Of a stretch of DNA of 64,000 nt, positions 39,094-50,518 are shown in pieces (within the stretch, counting starts at the first letter, position 1; every line of letters begins with the position of its first letter). The position numbers were made by a program, and so were the translations under genes. The notes below the pieces were generated by a model, which was given only the letters and a program-made list of their open reading frames with translations, did no database searches and was not told where the DNA came from. Source of the DNA: Onchocerca volvulus (Eukaryota > Nematoda > Chromadorea > Rhabditida > Onchocercidae); the NCBI GenBank assembly GCA_000499405.2, contig HG738140.1, positions 10,257,560 through 10,321,559 on the forward strand. The letters are read 5' to 3'.

Positions 39094-41964
39094 TTAAGAA
39101 CGCGAACGACGTCTGCGATAGCTGTCCACACTGCGGCTTCGAGAACGACGAGGTGAACGTCCCCTGTAACTATAAAAGCATTCGATATCATTTGTTTCAA
39201 AAATAAAGTGTTCAAATTTGGAATTTAAAAAACTCATGCAATTCCCAAAATGTTATCTCTTCATCTTTTCAGTGATGAATCTATGGGAATTTTCTATGGG
39301 AAATTTCACTTTCAGTGAAATCTTCCGCAGATCTGCTTATCAAAATAACGGTTATAGTTGTTGGACTATTTATAGCAAACACATTATTATTGTCGGGACT
39401 GTTTCAAAAAATGTATACAAAAAGTTGACTGTGGAGAAAATTACATTAGAAAAGAAACAAGCAAATGAACAAATGAATCTATGGGAATGATGAAGACATC
39501 TCTTCAATGATAAATCTATGGGAATTTTTTAAGTTTAAAAGTATGAACTTACTATCTCGGAGCTCCCTTAGTTACGGAAAAATCAACACGAACGCGCATT
39601 CCATCAATGACAGCATCACGCAGATGATCTTTTGCCTGTAAATATAAATTCAACTTTGCAAATTTATTATTCAAATTCACTGCTTCGACAAAAAATTTGG
39701 ATTGTTAAAACTCAATCTAACTTTGAACAAGAAACATCAGCAAAAAAAAAACTTACTCGTATTGCCTCTTTTGTGGTTTCAAAATAAACGAAGCCAAAAC
39801 CACGCGAACGACCACTGTAACGATCGTACACAAGTTGAACCGATTCAATTTCTCCATATTCGCCAAAAATTCGTTTTAAATCACGCTCAGTCGTATTGAG
39901 TGACATACCAAAAACGCCAAGACATGAACATGGTTCTGGATTGTCACGGCCATCGTTATATCGGCTTCGTCTTATTGGTGAATAACGGCTGATTCGTCGT
40001 GGTGAACGTGAGCGACTGCGTCGACGGGAACGAGAGCGGCGACGAGCTGGCGAAGATGGCGATCGGCTGAATATTTTTTTGATATTTTATTATCAGAAAC
40101 TTATTATCTCGAATTCGAATAATATGGGTCATAGTATAAAATATCCCAGATTTGTGATACGATACCATGTTAGATACTGTGCAGCTTTTGGTAACTTTTA
40201 TGAATCCTGAAGTTACTCTATTATCATGTAGCTGAAATTACCGAAAATAAGTTATGCAGTAGAAAAAGAAATCCTCGAATTTACAAAATATACAATAGAG
40301 CACAACCCTTCACACTTGTCAGATAAAAGCACATCCTAAAATGAAACTATAATGTTTGAGGCAGTTTCATATATCTAAAATTCTATATTTATTCTAACAG
40401 CTTTTATAGCAAGCTAATAAAATTTCTGAACATAAAATGATGAAATGTGGCTAATCCCAATGTTCGCGCAGTTCAGCCTCCCCTCTCCTTCTTCACCAAT
40501 GACATAATAAAGTCAGAATCTTCCTTACAATAACGAGGAAGAGCAAGATAAAATTCTATATGATTCAGAACAAAAAGTTGACAGATTGTTGCAAGTCGAA
40601 TCAATGCATTTCTCGCATCTCTTTCAACAGCCTTTCCCCTAACTTTACAGTAATTCCAAAGATGTTTGGTTCACAATTGGTACTGATGGAGATTTTTTGG
40701 ACTAATGAAACTACTGATATCAATGTAACCATAGGAACGTCTGAGTAAAAAGCAAAGAGTCGAATAAATGTTACTGAAAGCATAAAAAAAAAATTTTAAC
40801 CGAATTTTTGAAATAATACGAAAACAGGATTTTCGATACCCTCATCAGTTATTCTGTAACCAGAATGCCATTTTCCAAAAAAGTTATGGAAGAGAAATAT
40901 GCGAATATCTCCGAATGTCAGAATGTCAATTACTCTTCATAAGAATCTATCCTAGAAAATTATAGCCCAAAGTTGCCTGTACAATATCAATTTCAAATAA
41001 TTGCACAAGGAAAAAGGAGTGGAGAAATAGGAATCTAAACTACTAGCGGCATTATAAATACCACAACTGACTGTCTGTAGTGGTGGCGGTGTGGTGGTGG
41101 TGGTGGTGGTGCATTGCACATTGGGTATCTGAGGATGGATGCTGAACTGTACTGATTTGAATTTGACAGCCAACTCTGAGCTTGAAACTGTGATGTTCCA
41201 CTCTGAGCGCTGACAATATTGAACTGCCTGCCTCACTGATTCATTGATTCTGTTTTCATTGAGACTGATTTTTGAATTCTGTTCGCTCACAGCGTTTCAG
41301 CTGTTCTGATTTTCTCACTGCCAAAAGCATCAATTAACAATAAAACATTTAAGGTTACTTTCCACTCCCTTCGGCATCTAATTAATATCAGTAAAATTGA
41401 TAATAAAAGTTGATTATCAAGAAAGGCAACCATAACAACAGCTGTCAAATCGATCCAAAAAAAAGCTTAAGCTCCTTTAACTAAGACAGTACCTTCGCCG
41501 ACGGTATCGTGAATCACGACTACGCGAACGGTATCGTTTTCGTTCTTCAGGTGAGCGTGAACGGCGAATACGTCGATCATCACGTGATCTTGAACGAGCA
41601 CGTGATGGAGATCTGGAAGCTTCGTGTCCACCAGATGATCGCGATGCAGCTGAACGTTCACGAACTGGTGATTGAGATAGTGAATGGTGAGACGATGAAC
41701 GGAGTCGAGAACCCGAGGGAGATCGAGCATGGCCATTACTCTTACCTGAAGCGATCGGTGTGCCGCTTCGACTCCGTGATGCGCTACGTGCAGGTGCTGA
41801 TTCACTACGCTGAAAGAGCAAGTGTTAGTGATCACAAAGCAGATTTCGCTGATTTCTATAATTGCTTCTTTTCTATAAAAAAGAAAAGAAAAAAAAAAAG
41901 AAAAGATTGAGTAGTAGCAGGAAGTGAAACATCAGGAGTAACTTACATTTCCGTCACTGCTCAT
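39094..41964 (-). CDS. TRA2: Transformer-2 (Tra2) SR-type splicing regulator
   Basis: Nuclear SR protein that binds exonic splicing enhancers and promotes exon inclusion. Exons (coding order): 41964-41947, 41809-41493, 40066-39757, 39635-39553, 39169-39094, giving 267 residues in phase. Residues 7-155 form an N-terminal RS region ([39 protein letters not shown]). The single RRM at about 158-240 has RNP2-like CLGVFGM, the Tra2-specific SLNTTERDL, and RNP1 [11 protein letters not shown] short second RS tail ([23 protein letters not shown]) follows, written here as separate blocks of Arg/Ser. RS1-RRM-RS2 order is diagnostic of Tra2 rather than other SR proteins. The tiny first coding exon (six codons) lies after an acceptor at 41989, and a candidate 5' non-coding exon ends at a GTAAGT donor near 42262. 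Mammalian Tra2 genes regulate themselves by alternative exons; whether this one does is unknown. Confidence 0.93.
40952..41290 (-). other. Open stretch inside Tra2 intron 2, possible alternative exon
   Basis: A 112-codon minus-strand frame in the 1.4 kb intron between Tra2 coding exons 2 and 3. It is richer in G+C than the flanking intron and encodes a polar segment ending in Thr/Pro runs from a CAC/CCA microsatellite. Clear acceptor and donor partners in phase were not found, so coding use is not supported. It is noted because Tra2 genes in other animals carry regulatory exons near here. Confidence 0.2.
41080..41111. repeat. GGT/ACC trinucleotide microsatellite
   Basis: TGGTGGCGGTGTGGTGGTGGTGG-type run of about ten triplets with two interruptions, inside Tra2 intron 2. 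Confidence 0.9.
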
Positions 41965-42261
41965 TTGTTCAGTTTCCTTTCTTGTTAACCTGAAAATACT
42001 AACCACATTAAACTGACATATGTTTTCACATGATCGCAAGTTTTTCTACGCCTAAATAACCAAGAAGTCATTCTCAACAGACATTTTATGAAAGTAAATT
42101 TAGATAAATTTTTAACGATGTAAAAAGTTAAAATTTGAAACTGCTATAAAAAGAGGTAATCAATGCAAACACTTCTCTATAGCAATACCCACCAAAAACA
42201 ACTTTGGCTCATTTAAACACAACATAGCAAGGGAATCCACAAAACATTCCAAACACTTACT

Positions 42262-42420
42262 TCCAGTCGAGCAATACCACGCACCAGCAAGTACAACCTC
42301 TACCGTAATACCGCGGAAATGTAGGCCTTAGCGTTGGCACTGATGCCACACTACCATTATGAAATGTCACATCCCACGTTTGGAATAGTTTGCTGAACAA
42401 GTGAACGGTATTTTTGGCTC
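42262..42420 (-). promoter_or_regulatory. Likely Tra2 promoter and 5' non-coding exon
   Basis: On the minus strand a sequence ending CTCGACTGGAA is followed by the donor GTAAGTG, and the next acceptor is at 41989, 25 bases before the Tra2 ATG. The area just upstream is richer in G+C than the flanks. A spliced 5' UTR with transcription starting here is inferred, not shown. Confidence 0.4.
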
Positions 42421-45407
42421 ACAAATATTGTGCTGTGTTTCTAGTAATCTTGGCATTGCGGATTATAAAGTGAAGATTAATTAATAGAAAATGAACATAC
42501 TATGTTTTGGGTTAAAAACTTTTTATTAACTTGACGAAACACGACTGTTTTTATTCAATTAATTAGCTGGATCGGTCACACTCCCAACTAATCTGTAAGG
42601 GTCGGTCACGCGAAGCATGGTGGCTCCAGCTAGTCTATATAAATAAAAATGTAAACGTTTGTTCAAAATCTAAATCTTCGAAAGTTCTTAAACTCGCGCC
42701 TTATCTATTTAATTTAAAAATCTTAGATATCGGAAAGTTCTTACCTATTATTTTGAACTTTTGACACAATGTTGCATTCGAATACACGCATGTTTTTATA
42801 TACACTCGTTGCTGTACCTCATTTTGGTTAAGTGAAAAAAATGCAAAATACCTCCATACATATTGCTGACTTAACCGAACCATAATAGCAGGAATCAATC
42901 TCCAATTCATCCAAACTACAAATCGAATTACAAAGTATCAGTTTTTTTTCCCCAACACTAGAACCTTAACGAGACTGAGCTACAGCAACGCGTATATAAA
43001 AATATGCGCGTATTCGAATACAACGTTGTGTCAAAATTTCAAAGCAATAGGAAAGGGCTTTCCGATATCCAAGATTTTGAATTAACATAGATAAGGCGCA
43101 AGTTTAAGAACTTTTGGAAGTTTAAGATTTTGAACTAACGAACATGCCGGGTCCAGCTAATGTATTAATAAATATAAGATCAATCTTCATCAAAGTAATA
43201 ATTCTGTACGTGTGGCAATCTGCACTCCGTAAAAAATATTTTAGAATCCTTATAAATCCTTCGAGACAAATCGAATGGATTTTATGTTGCTCAGATATTT
43301 CGTGAATTTATCAGTATCAAGTGGATTATTTTCAACAACAAAATGCTGAGATTATTACTTGCTTTGCTATTTTCAGGCCAACTGCCTTATTATCATTTGT
43401 GATAATATCAAAAGACAGTTGCTTTCTTATAAGTTTATGAATTATTTGCTTTAGTAGTGTATAGTATTCGAAAGGAATATATTATTTATATGATGTAGAT
43501 TAATAATATATGTATGTTTACATATAATAATAAATTATTACACACAGTCATTAATAAAAGAAATATATCATAAATGATTTATGAAACTAATTGGAAAAAT
43601 CTTTTGAATGCAACAAAACGAGATCCTCGCATTCACATCGCATATTTGACCACTAGCAGTGAATGTATGTAAACTGTTAAGGAAAATTGACAGCAAAATT
43701 TTTCTGATTCATCTCACAAAAATGCTTGGATATTCTGTAATAATTGCTTGTAGCATTAACAAAGAATCACTGCTCCATCAATCAATAAAACACTGGAAAA
43801 GGGAAGTTTTGCAATCATATAATAGATTAAACTGATTTCAATCATATACGGTTAGCAATTAATCAAGAGCGAAATTGGTCACAATTTAAATAAATCCGCT
43901 AAAATTTGAAGAAAGAATTCAAAAATGCTTTTTAAAATGCATCTTGCAGGTTACTCAATGAGGAACAGGGAACAGTAGTAGGTCGTAAAATTACATTCCA
44001 TCTGCATCGAACATTCTTAGTTAGAAGTAATAGTATCAAATAGGATATTCGAGAGATTTACTTTCTATTTCTGTGTTAAAAAGTTTAATTGCACTTTCCT
44101 TTTCATAAGAAAAATTTTGCTTTTCTAATTATACAATTAATTTGCACATTTGAATATTAATTTCGATTGATAGCAACACGTTGATTAAATGCAACGCAGT
44201 GATATATTCTTCGACTTTTTTGAAGATGTGACACATTTCTCACTTTTTTTTTTCGATTAGTGCAAGCAAAGTTATTGCTACTAATCGAAACAAAAATAGG
44301 AATTGCAATGAAATATTTAAAAAAAAAAAATCATTCATTTCTAAATTAGCATCGCATTCATTTTTCCAAAAAAATAATTTAAGAAAAAAAAAAATGCGAT
44401 GTCTTTAACAACTGAATGCGATAGTCTATCTTCACTATTTTTGGAAAATTTTGTTGAATAACTTTTTTTGCTCATCTGTCTCGTTGTAAAAATATTTGAT
44501 TTAATTTCCAGTTATAGTTTGAGCAGCGATTCGATGGTGGAATGGCAGTTTAGATGAAAAAGTCAGTATGATACTGTTATATATTCAGTACTGATAAACT
44601 CCCATTGAGATAAAGTCTATCTTTATAAGAGAATATAAATTTGCCATGCTCATTTTGGAGTTTCTTTTTTTCTTTACTTGTACTTCAGACAGTTTTTGTT
44701 TTCCTTTGTTTGAAGAAATTAAACTTCTGTATCACGTTTGCAATAACTTAAGTATGATTTTTGAGATCAATCCATTTTTCATCTTTTATTTTAAAACCTT
44801 AAAGTGATTTATTGAAAATGAAATACAATGGAAAAGATACAGATGATGAAAAAACCTTTCTTAAAAACAATTTAGCGCAGATAAAAATAGCATGTATTAC
44901 GACTAATGCTATCTACATTGTATTAACACTGAAGAATAGCATATCTCCGAAGTTGGTAATTTTCAATTTACATAATTTATTTTGATTATCTAATTAATTT
45001 ATAAGAGGTAATATTTTGAATGATCACGGGCGTTTAATTATCACTTGCTTTTCGCTTCACTAAAATCTTAATGAATACAAAATTAAATCAAAAATAGCGA
45101 TTCCGCCATCGCTAATTATTTTTATAGATTTCTGATAACATATCTTTCGTCCATTTCATTGTGAACCAGAATTTGCATAATATAACTACTTCTAGAACAG
45201 ACAAAATTTTTAAAATTGCATTATTACTCAAAATCAAATTCATTTCAATTTTATTCATGACAGAGAAATGAAGAATTAAAGTAAAATGCGAGTTGAACTG
45301 AACATGAAATATTTTTATAGCATGACAATAGTAAGAAAAGATTTTTGAGTCACCAAAATTACTAGTCGAAAAGTTGAAATAAGTACCATTTTTGCAGACA
45401 CGTATAA
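42421..45407. other. Intergenic region between Tra2 and phosphatase genes
   Basis: About 3 kb. The first part contains a fold-back element (42563-43160). The rest is AT-rich with poly(T) and poly(A) tracts and no frame with coding character. The promoter-distal side should hold the phosphatase 3' UTR. Confidence 0.6.
42563..43160. mobile_element. Fold-back (palindromic MITE-like) element, copy 1
   Basis: The ends are TTAGCTGGATC at left and GGGTCCAGCTAA at right, a terminal inverted repeat. Inside, about 165 bases at 42655-42815 match the reverse complement of about 42975-43142. Shared landmarks are GTTCAAAATCT, AAAGTTCTTAAAC, GCGCCTTATCTAT, ATATCGGAAAG, TTTTGACACAA, and CATTCGAATAC. No transposase frame is present, so it is non-autonomous. 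A related copy lies at 55554-56480. Confidence 0.75.
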
Positions 45408-48400
45408 TCAATCATGGATTTCTAGGAATGGCCATCTTTCATCGGATGGAGGTAATACGAATTTGAAATCATATTCTGGTGCTTCCTCAGGCTGTTCTGT
45501 TTCATTTATTTCAATCAAATCTTTAAGAAAGCCTCTTATAATATTCAATGAGGTCAAAGTTCTTTAAAAAACTAAAACAATTTTTTTGAGAACAACAAAA
45601 AAAATTGGTTAAGCAGTAAACAGTACTGACGAATATGTTTTATTCGCACCTCATTAAGCTGTTTTGACCAAACTACTGAAGTAATGCAAATCATCTTTTC
45701 ATAGCCATTAATTCATCACGTTAATTTAAATGTATCTTTCTTATCTAATTATTAGTTGATCGATCATCAAAATCATAATGTGGCAAATTAATTTTTTTGC
45801 AAACGTACAATTTTCACTTATCAATAAATTGAGAAATATGGGATATCGAAGAGCAGCAGCTCTATATAGTTTATGCAAATTTTCTTCAGAAATTACGGAA
45901 TCCATTTCATCAAAGAAACCTTCCTCAAATGGCAAGTAGTGTTCACCAGTTCGATATTCCTGAAAATTACATTTATTTGATATGTAATTTTAATTAACAA
46001 GCGATATGTAACAAAAAATCAAATAATATATCTTTAAAATTTGTATCAAAGGAGGAAGAAATAATTAACATCTTTCAATAATTCAAGAATTTCTGTCCAT
46101 TGTACTTCCTCATCTCACCATCTCAATTAGAAAATCCAAACTACTCCTTTAAGTTGAATTGTTAGTAATTTTGATAATTTTACCAAAGATTTTGAAGTGA
46201 TCAATAAATCACAAACTTGCATGATCATGAAGTAATCGAAATGCGAAAGACACCGCTGCCACTTGAAAATCGCTTCTGACACACCTTCCATAAATCTCAT
46301 ACATGACCAGCATTGTGACGCATTTGGATCAGCTGGTTCAAGTGGATAAAGGTGCCTAAAAATACAAAGTATGAAAATTGATGAATTGATCTGCGTGACT
46401 GAATAGCTTTCGAGAATATGTTTTCATTGCTTACAGTTACATTCAACATGGAAACACAGCACAATGAATTGCGTAAGACGAATTTCGTGATGCGTTAATT
46501 TGAATAAGTGAATGATAGCGAAAAGGAGAGAATGTAACACACCTCACTTCCTCAAAGTTTGTAACCAAATCTCCTCTCAAATGCTCCAAATTTCCTTTTG
46601 TAGCATGATATACTGCACGACCCTCCAGAAGTTTTGTGCTGTCATTGAAATCAAGCAACAAAATGGCTGCTACATAATACTCGTCTCCAGCTGCTGGTGA
46701 TGAATGTACCGTATAGCAGAGACCATTGAATACCCTCACAAAACCACTCTATAAAAAGCAAAAAAATGCTGGAATACGTAATAAAGCAATTATATTCCAT
46801 AAAATGAATGATTAGAGGAATTATGAAACGTCTTCAACTAGAAAAGAGAGGAATTGTAAGATGAAATGTCTTCAACCTAGAAGAGAGAGGAATTGTGGGA
46901 CAAATGCCTTATTCCATGTCCCATAAATAGATGAAAAATGAATATTAATGGGATGGCGTGATTTATTTACTAACTTACGCGAATTTTAGAGCTTCTCTGT
47001 TAAATACCACATTTGTCCGGCATTATCAGTAGGAAGTAAAGTTAGCATCTTAAATTAAAGTATATGATTCTTCATTTGATAGAATCGATATCGCTGATCT
47101 TACTTATCTAGTACCAATGGTATGAATTTATCATTTACAAAAAATATGAGCTGAAAAAACTATATGCTGATGAGAAAAGCAGAAATAACCATTACTGAAA
47201 AGTATTTTCCTTCAAATTATTATTCTGTGTAGTTTGCAGTAACTTACGGCATAGTTTCATTAAACTTACTGTATTAGCTTCATGACCACGTATGAGAGCT
47301 CGACAATTTAATTCTCGTAGTTTCTCTTTTAATGCCCTCCGGTTGAAAAAGTATGATGCACCACGTCCGGAAGGTGAATACTTCGATCTGAAGATTGAAA
47401 ATTGTTTAGCATTACTATGAGAGGCACTGAAAATATCAGACTAATGTGAGATCCTTTAATTAGAAGTTATCACAAAATCGTCAATAAATAAATTGATTTA
47501 TATGAAGAGAGTCATGATCGGTCTTCTATCACAATTTCAAGTTTTTCAAGCTCATACTGTACATTTTAACTCTTCGAATAATGGCTATTTCACATCAGAT
47601 GCCATCTTATTTGGAAATCTCAAGATTCGGAATTTTTGAATAGCAAAAATATTGGATGCCATTGAGATTTAAACAAAAACATACGTTATTTCCTTGGATG
47701 GATCAGACCATAAAATGTCTGTCATAATGCTTATATGAAATACGTTTGTTTCTGGCGCAATCCATGTTAATGGACGCGGTATTTGAGCAATGTCATTTCT
47801 CGATCTTGCAAATTGTGAGATGCCACCATGACAGAGTAATACTTGATCTGGAATAGTTGCTGCTATAGCTCGCTTTGCTTCTATCAGTTTATTTCTTTTT
47901 ATGCACTCCTGAATTAGCATTATCTTCTTTTGGTTATTTATGAGTGTAATTACAGTAATTAATTATTAATAATATGAATTATATATCAATTATACTAATC
48001 GCTTTGTTCAGCATTTGTTCCTTCATGCTTTCTTTGTTAATGTAGTTCAGTCATTCAAATTTTTGATGAAATTTTGAGTTTTGAGATCTTTCAGAGTTTG
48101 TTCGCTTTTCTAACTCTCAAATTTGTCTCTTCTGGCTTAAAAATCTTCGACATTATCACAAACTATAGATCTCTGGTCAAGTACAGAAATTTTGACAACG
48201 AACATGCATATCATAATTTGCACTATTCGCATTAACCTGATAATATGGCGGCAAGTGGTAAGTGGTCGAAAACAAAATTGATATTAAACAGTATTAAGTT
48301 CTTATCAGCATTCGGATAACAATATTCAATCTATAAAGACAAGTCTTTTATCCGGTTAATCTAAACTATTCATGTGAATAGGAATTTGAAAAATATCAAT

Positions 48401-49513
48401 AGCATCCCACAAAGAAAATGACATAACTTGAAATGTTAGACTTATCTTACATTTCAGAATTCAGGATACAGTGAATATCCAACGTTAAATATGTTGCCGG
48501 ACAAGAAACAAGTATAAATTTGAGCCATCATGTTTATATTGTAAAAATAAACACACACATTTCGGATCAATCCTCGTTCATCTTCTTCATTTGCATAGCA
48601 TTGACTCATCGTTTCATGATTACCGCGCAGCATGTATATTCTTTTCGGATAGCGTAATTTCAGTAGGAAAAGGAATAGCAGTGTTATGAGGGAATATTTC
48701 CCGCGATCGATATAATCTCCTATTAGGAACTTTGTTTGAGATTCGATGTTTAAGTTAGAAAGATAATGTTTGAAGGGTGTAACGCAAAATTGATTTTTTC
48801 GATTTCATTGAAGAAGTCTATAATGTAATTGCATATTCGAAAATGATTTTTTGATTGTTTGAAGAATTTGAATTTTGAAACTATGCTTTAACAGCTGCTA
48901 ACCGAGGAAAATTAAGGTTCTTTCAGTGGGCCAACCAGCATCTTTTATTCCTCTAAATAAATCATATAAACTGCCATGTAGATCACCGAATATAGCGACG
49001 CCATTCGGATCATGAATGTATTCCAATGTGCCACATTCTCTTAAGAGATCAACGGTTTTATGACAGATCTGCAACGGAAAGATTCCTGCATGCAACTATG
49101 CCTTTCTTCTAGAATAGACTGTTATTCTAGAATATATAATATTGGAAAGAGGGTGATGTGGATTCATCATGTACGATAAGGTCAACGAAGTCCACAAGCT
49201 ATATTTTGAGTGATCTATTTTTGAGAGTTTCAAGAGGTCAGCAACAGCAACTGCAAAGTCTCTAATTCCAAACTTTTTAAACTGTCAATTTAAGCAAAAT
49301 TCTTCAGAAAGCTATTTTATGATTTCTCTTTCTTTCGTTCTCAACTTCAATAATCACTCTTACAAAAAATAGCTTTTCCAAAGTGATCAATTCACTAAGG
49401 TGGTGTTCTGGAACACCGGAAGTATTCAACATTCCATGAATGAGCTGATCAATTTCCTCTTGTTGTAGTGGTGGACAAGGCAAAGTATGCTGAATTATCG
49501 AATTTCGGGGCAT
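45408..49513 (-). CDS. Divergent PPP-family serine/threonine protein phosphatase with C-terminal extension
   Basis: Metal-dependent Ser/Thr phosphatase of the PP1/PP2A superfamily. Exons (coding order): 49513-49364, 49068-48903, 48719-48559, 47908-47685, 47387-47270, 46748-46543, 46355-46217, 45959-45809, 45675-45627, 45561-45408; 505 residues in phase. Metal and catalytic motifs are all present: GDLHG (78-82), GDYIDRG (106-112), RGNHE (137-141), CHGG (185-188), WSDP, and RGHE in place of RAH. The GNHE-to-HGG spacing is close to PP1 when the GTGTGT donor at 48558 is used, which decided that boundary. The usual SAPNY is replaced by SSPAA. After the catalytic domain come about 180 residues of unknown type with a Cys pair (CWSC), a helical part (QLNEVRIKHIRQ) and an acidic tail. 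I cannot assign it to PP1, PP5 or PPEF; a nematode-specific PP1-like group is likely. The last three junctions are the least certain. Confidence 0.8.
46815..46901. repeat. Two-copy tandem repeat of about 38 bases in a phosphatase intron
   Basis: GAAACGTCTTCAACTAGAAA then AGAGAGGAATTGTAAGAT, followed by a second copy differing at several bases. A partial extra unit (GAGGAATTAT) precedes them. Confidence 0.75.
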
Positions 49514-50518
49514 TTTATTTTAGTACTGCAATTCTGTAACACTTATCTTTTGCATTTATAACTACAGAAATCTACAGTAATTCCAAGTTTAGACTTTTTT
49601 TGTTTATTTTCTAATTTCATTAGTTTTTTGGTTTCACGATTTCTAATGCTATCTTTGATTCATAATTTATTCAACACTTACATAAAATTCCATAATATAG
49701 TTCCGAAATTTAATTTATGATCTATTTCTCCGGTTTGAACAATCCAAGAATTAAGACTGACATTAAAATATAGCAGGGACTTACATGTCTATTCAAGACA
49801 TGTAAGTCTTGGATAGTTACAACTTTGTTTGTTAAGTAATCTATCACTAACGACTGCATTAAAAATATAACTTTTTAAATGAATGTTAGAATTTAACCGC
49901 TCAGTATGACGAACAACAACTACTAAAATAATTCATTTCATTGAATTATCTTTCTTTATAAATCTGAAATCGACCTTAAATATTCGAATATTCTTGAAAC
50001 AGTGAAATTTATGAAAGGAGGTACTTCCTACTTAATTCTTTCTGTTTTACTAATTTTACAGATTGCTTTACTGCCCCGAATGTTCTGCAATATTTCAGTC
50101 CTAAAAAAAGTTTCAACTTAATTTTGACTTGGTGAAAGAAGAAATGCGGGATAATCAGACAAACAGGTTTAGCAATATTTCTTGCTCAAATTAGTAAACT
50201 TTCTGTCCATCCAGGTTCATTCTGTGTTCATTTTAATACGACTGGTATTTCGCGGTCAGGCGTAGACAATAATATCATTTCCTGATTGTAACTGAAGTTG
50301 TCTTTCAGCGTTTGTTATGGTAACTTCCTATTCCTTTTTTTTTTTTCTGTCCCAAACTGATCAATTTGATCTACTAACATATAAACTCAGCAATAGCATA
50401 CGCAGCTGAATGAAAATAACACGTGATTGTGTAACCATTACAGCACGATGATATCTTGTGAACAGTAACAGAGTTATCGTTGAAACGTCTTGTTTGGAAC
50501 TCTCATCGCAACGGTCAT
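49514..50518. promoter_or_regulatory. Divergent promoter region, phosphatase / HSPA13
   Basis: One kilobase separates the start codons of two genes transcribed in opposite directions. The phosphatase start is 12 bases after an acceptor (49525, minus strand). A perfect hairpin lies at 49778-49808. A TATA or other core element could not be assigned with confidence. Confidence 0.5.
49778..49808. promoter_or_regulatory. Perfect 13-bp inverted repeat with 5-base loop
   Basis: GACTTACATGTCT, loop ATTCA, then AGACATGTAAGTC: all 13 pairs match. It lies about 265 bases upstream of the phosphatase ATG and 710 bases upstream of the HSPA13 ATG. Such a palindrome could bind a dimeric transcription factor or fold as RNA; neither is shown. 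Confidence 0.6.

Noticed and set aside
45112..45411. 99-codon minus-strand frame overlapping the phosphatase stop
   Set aside because: Asn/Phe/Ile-rich with no motif; lies in the 3' flank in another frame.
47107..47152. Possible small phosphatase exon (LIFFVNDKF...) with good splice signals
   Set aside because: Including it breaks phase with the next exon and would interrupt the alignment between RGHE and the SSPAA loop; direct joining 47270 to 46748 fits PPP proteins.
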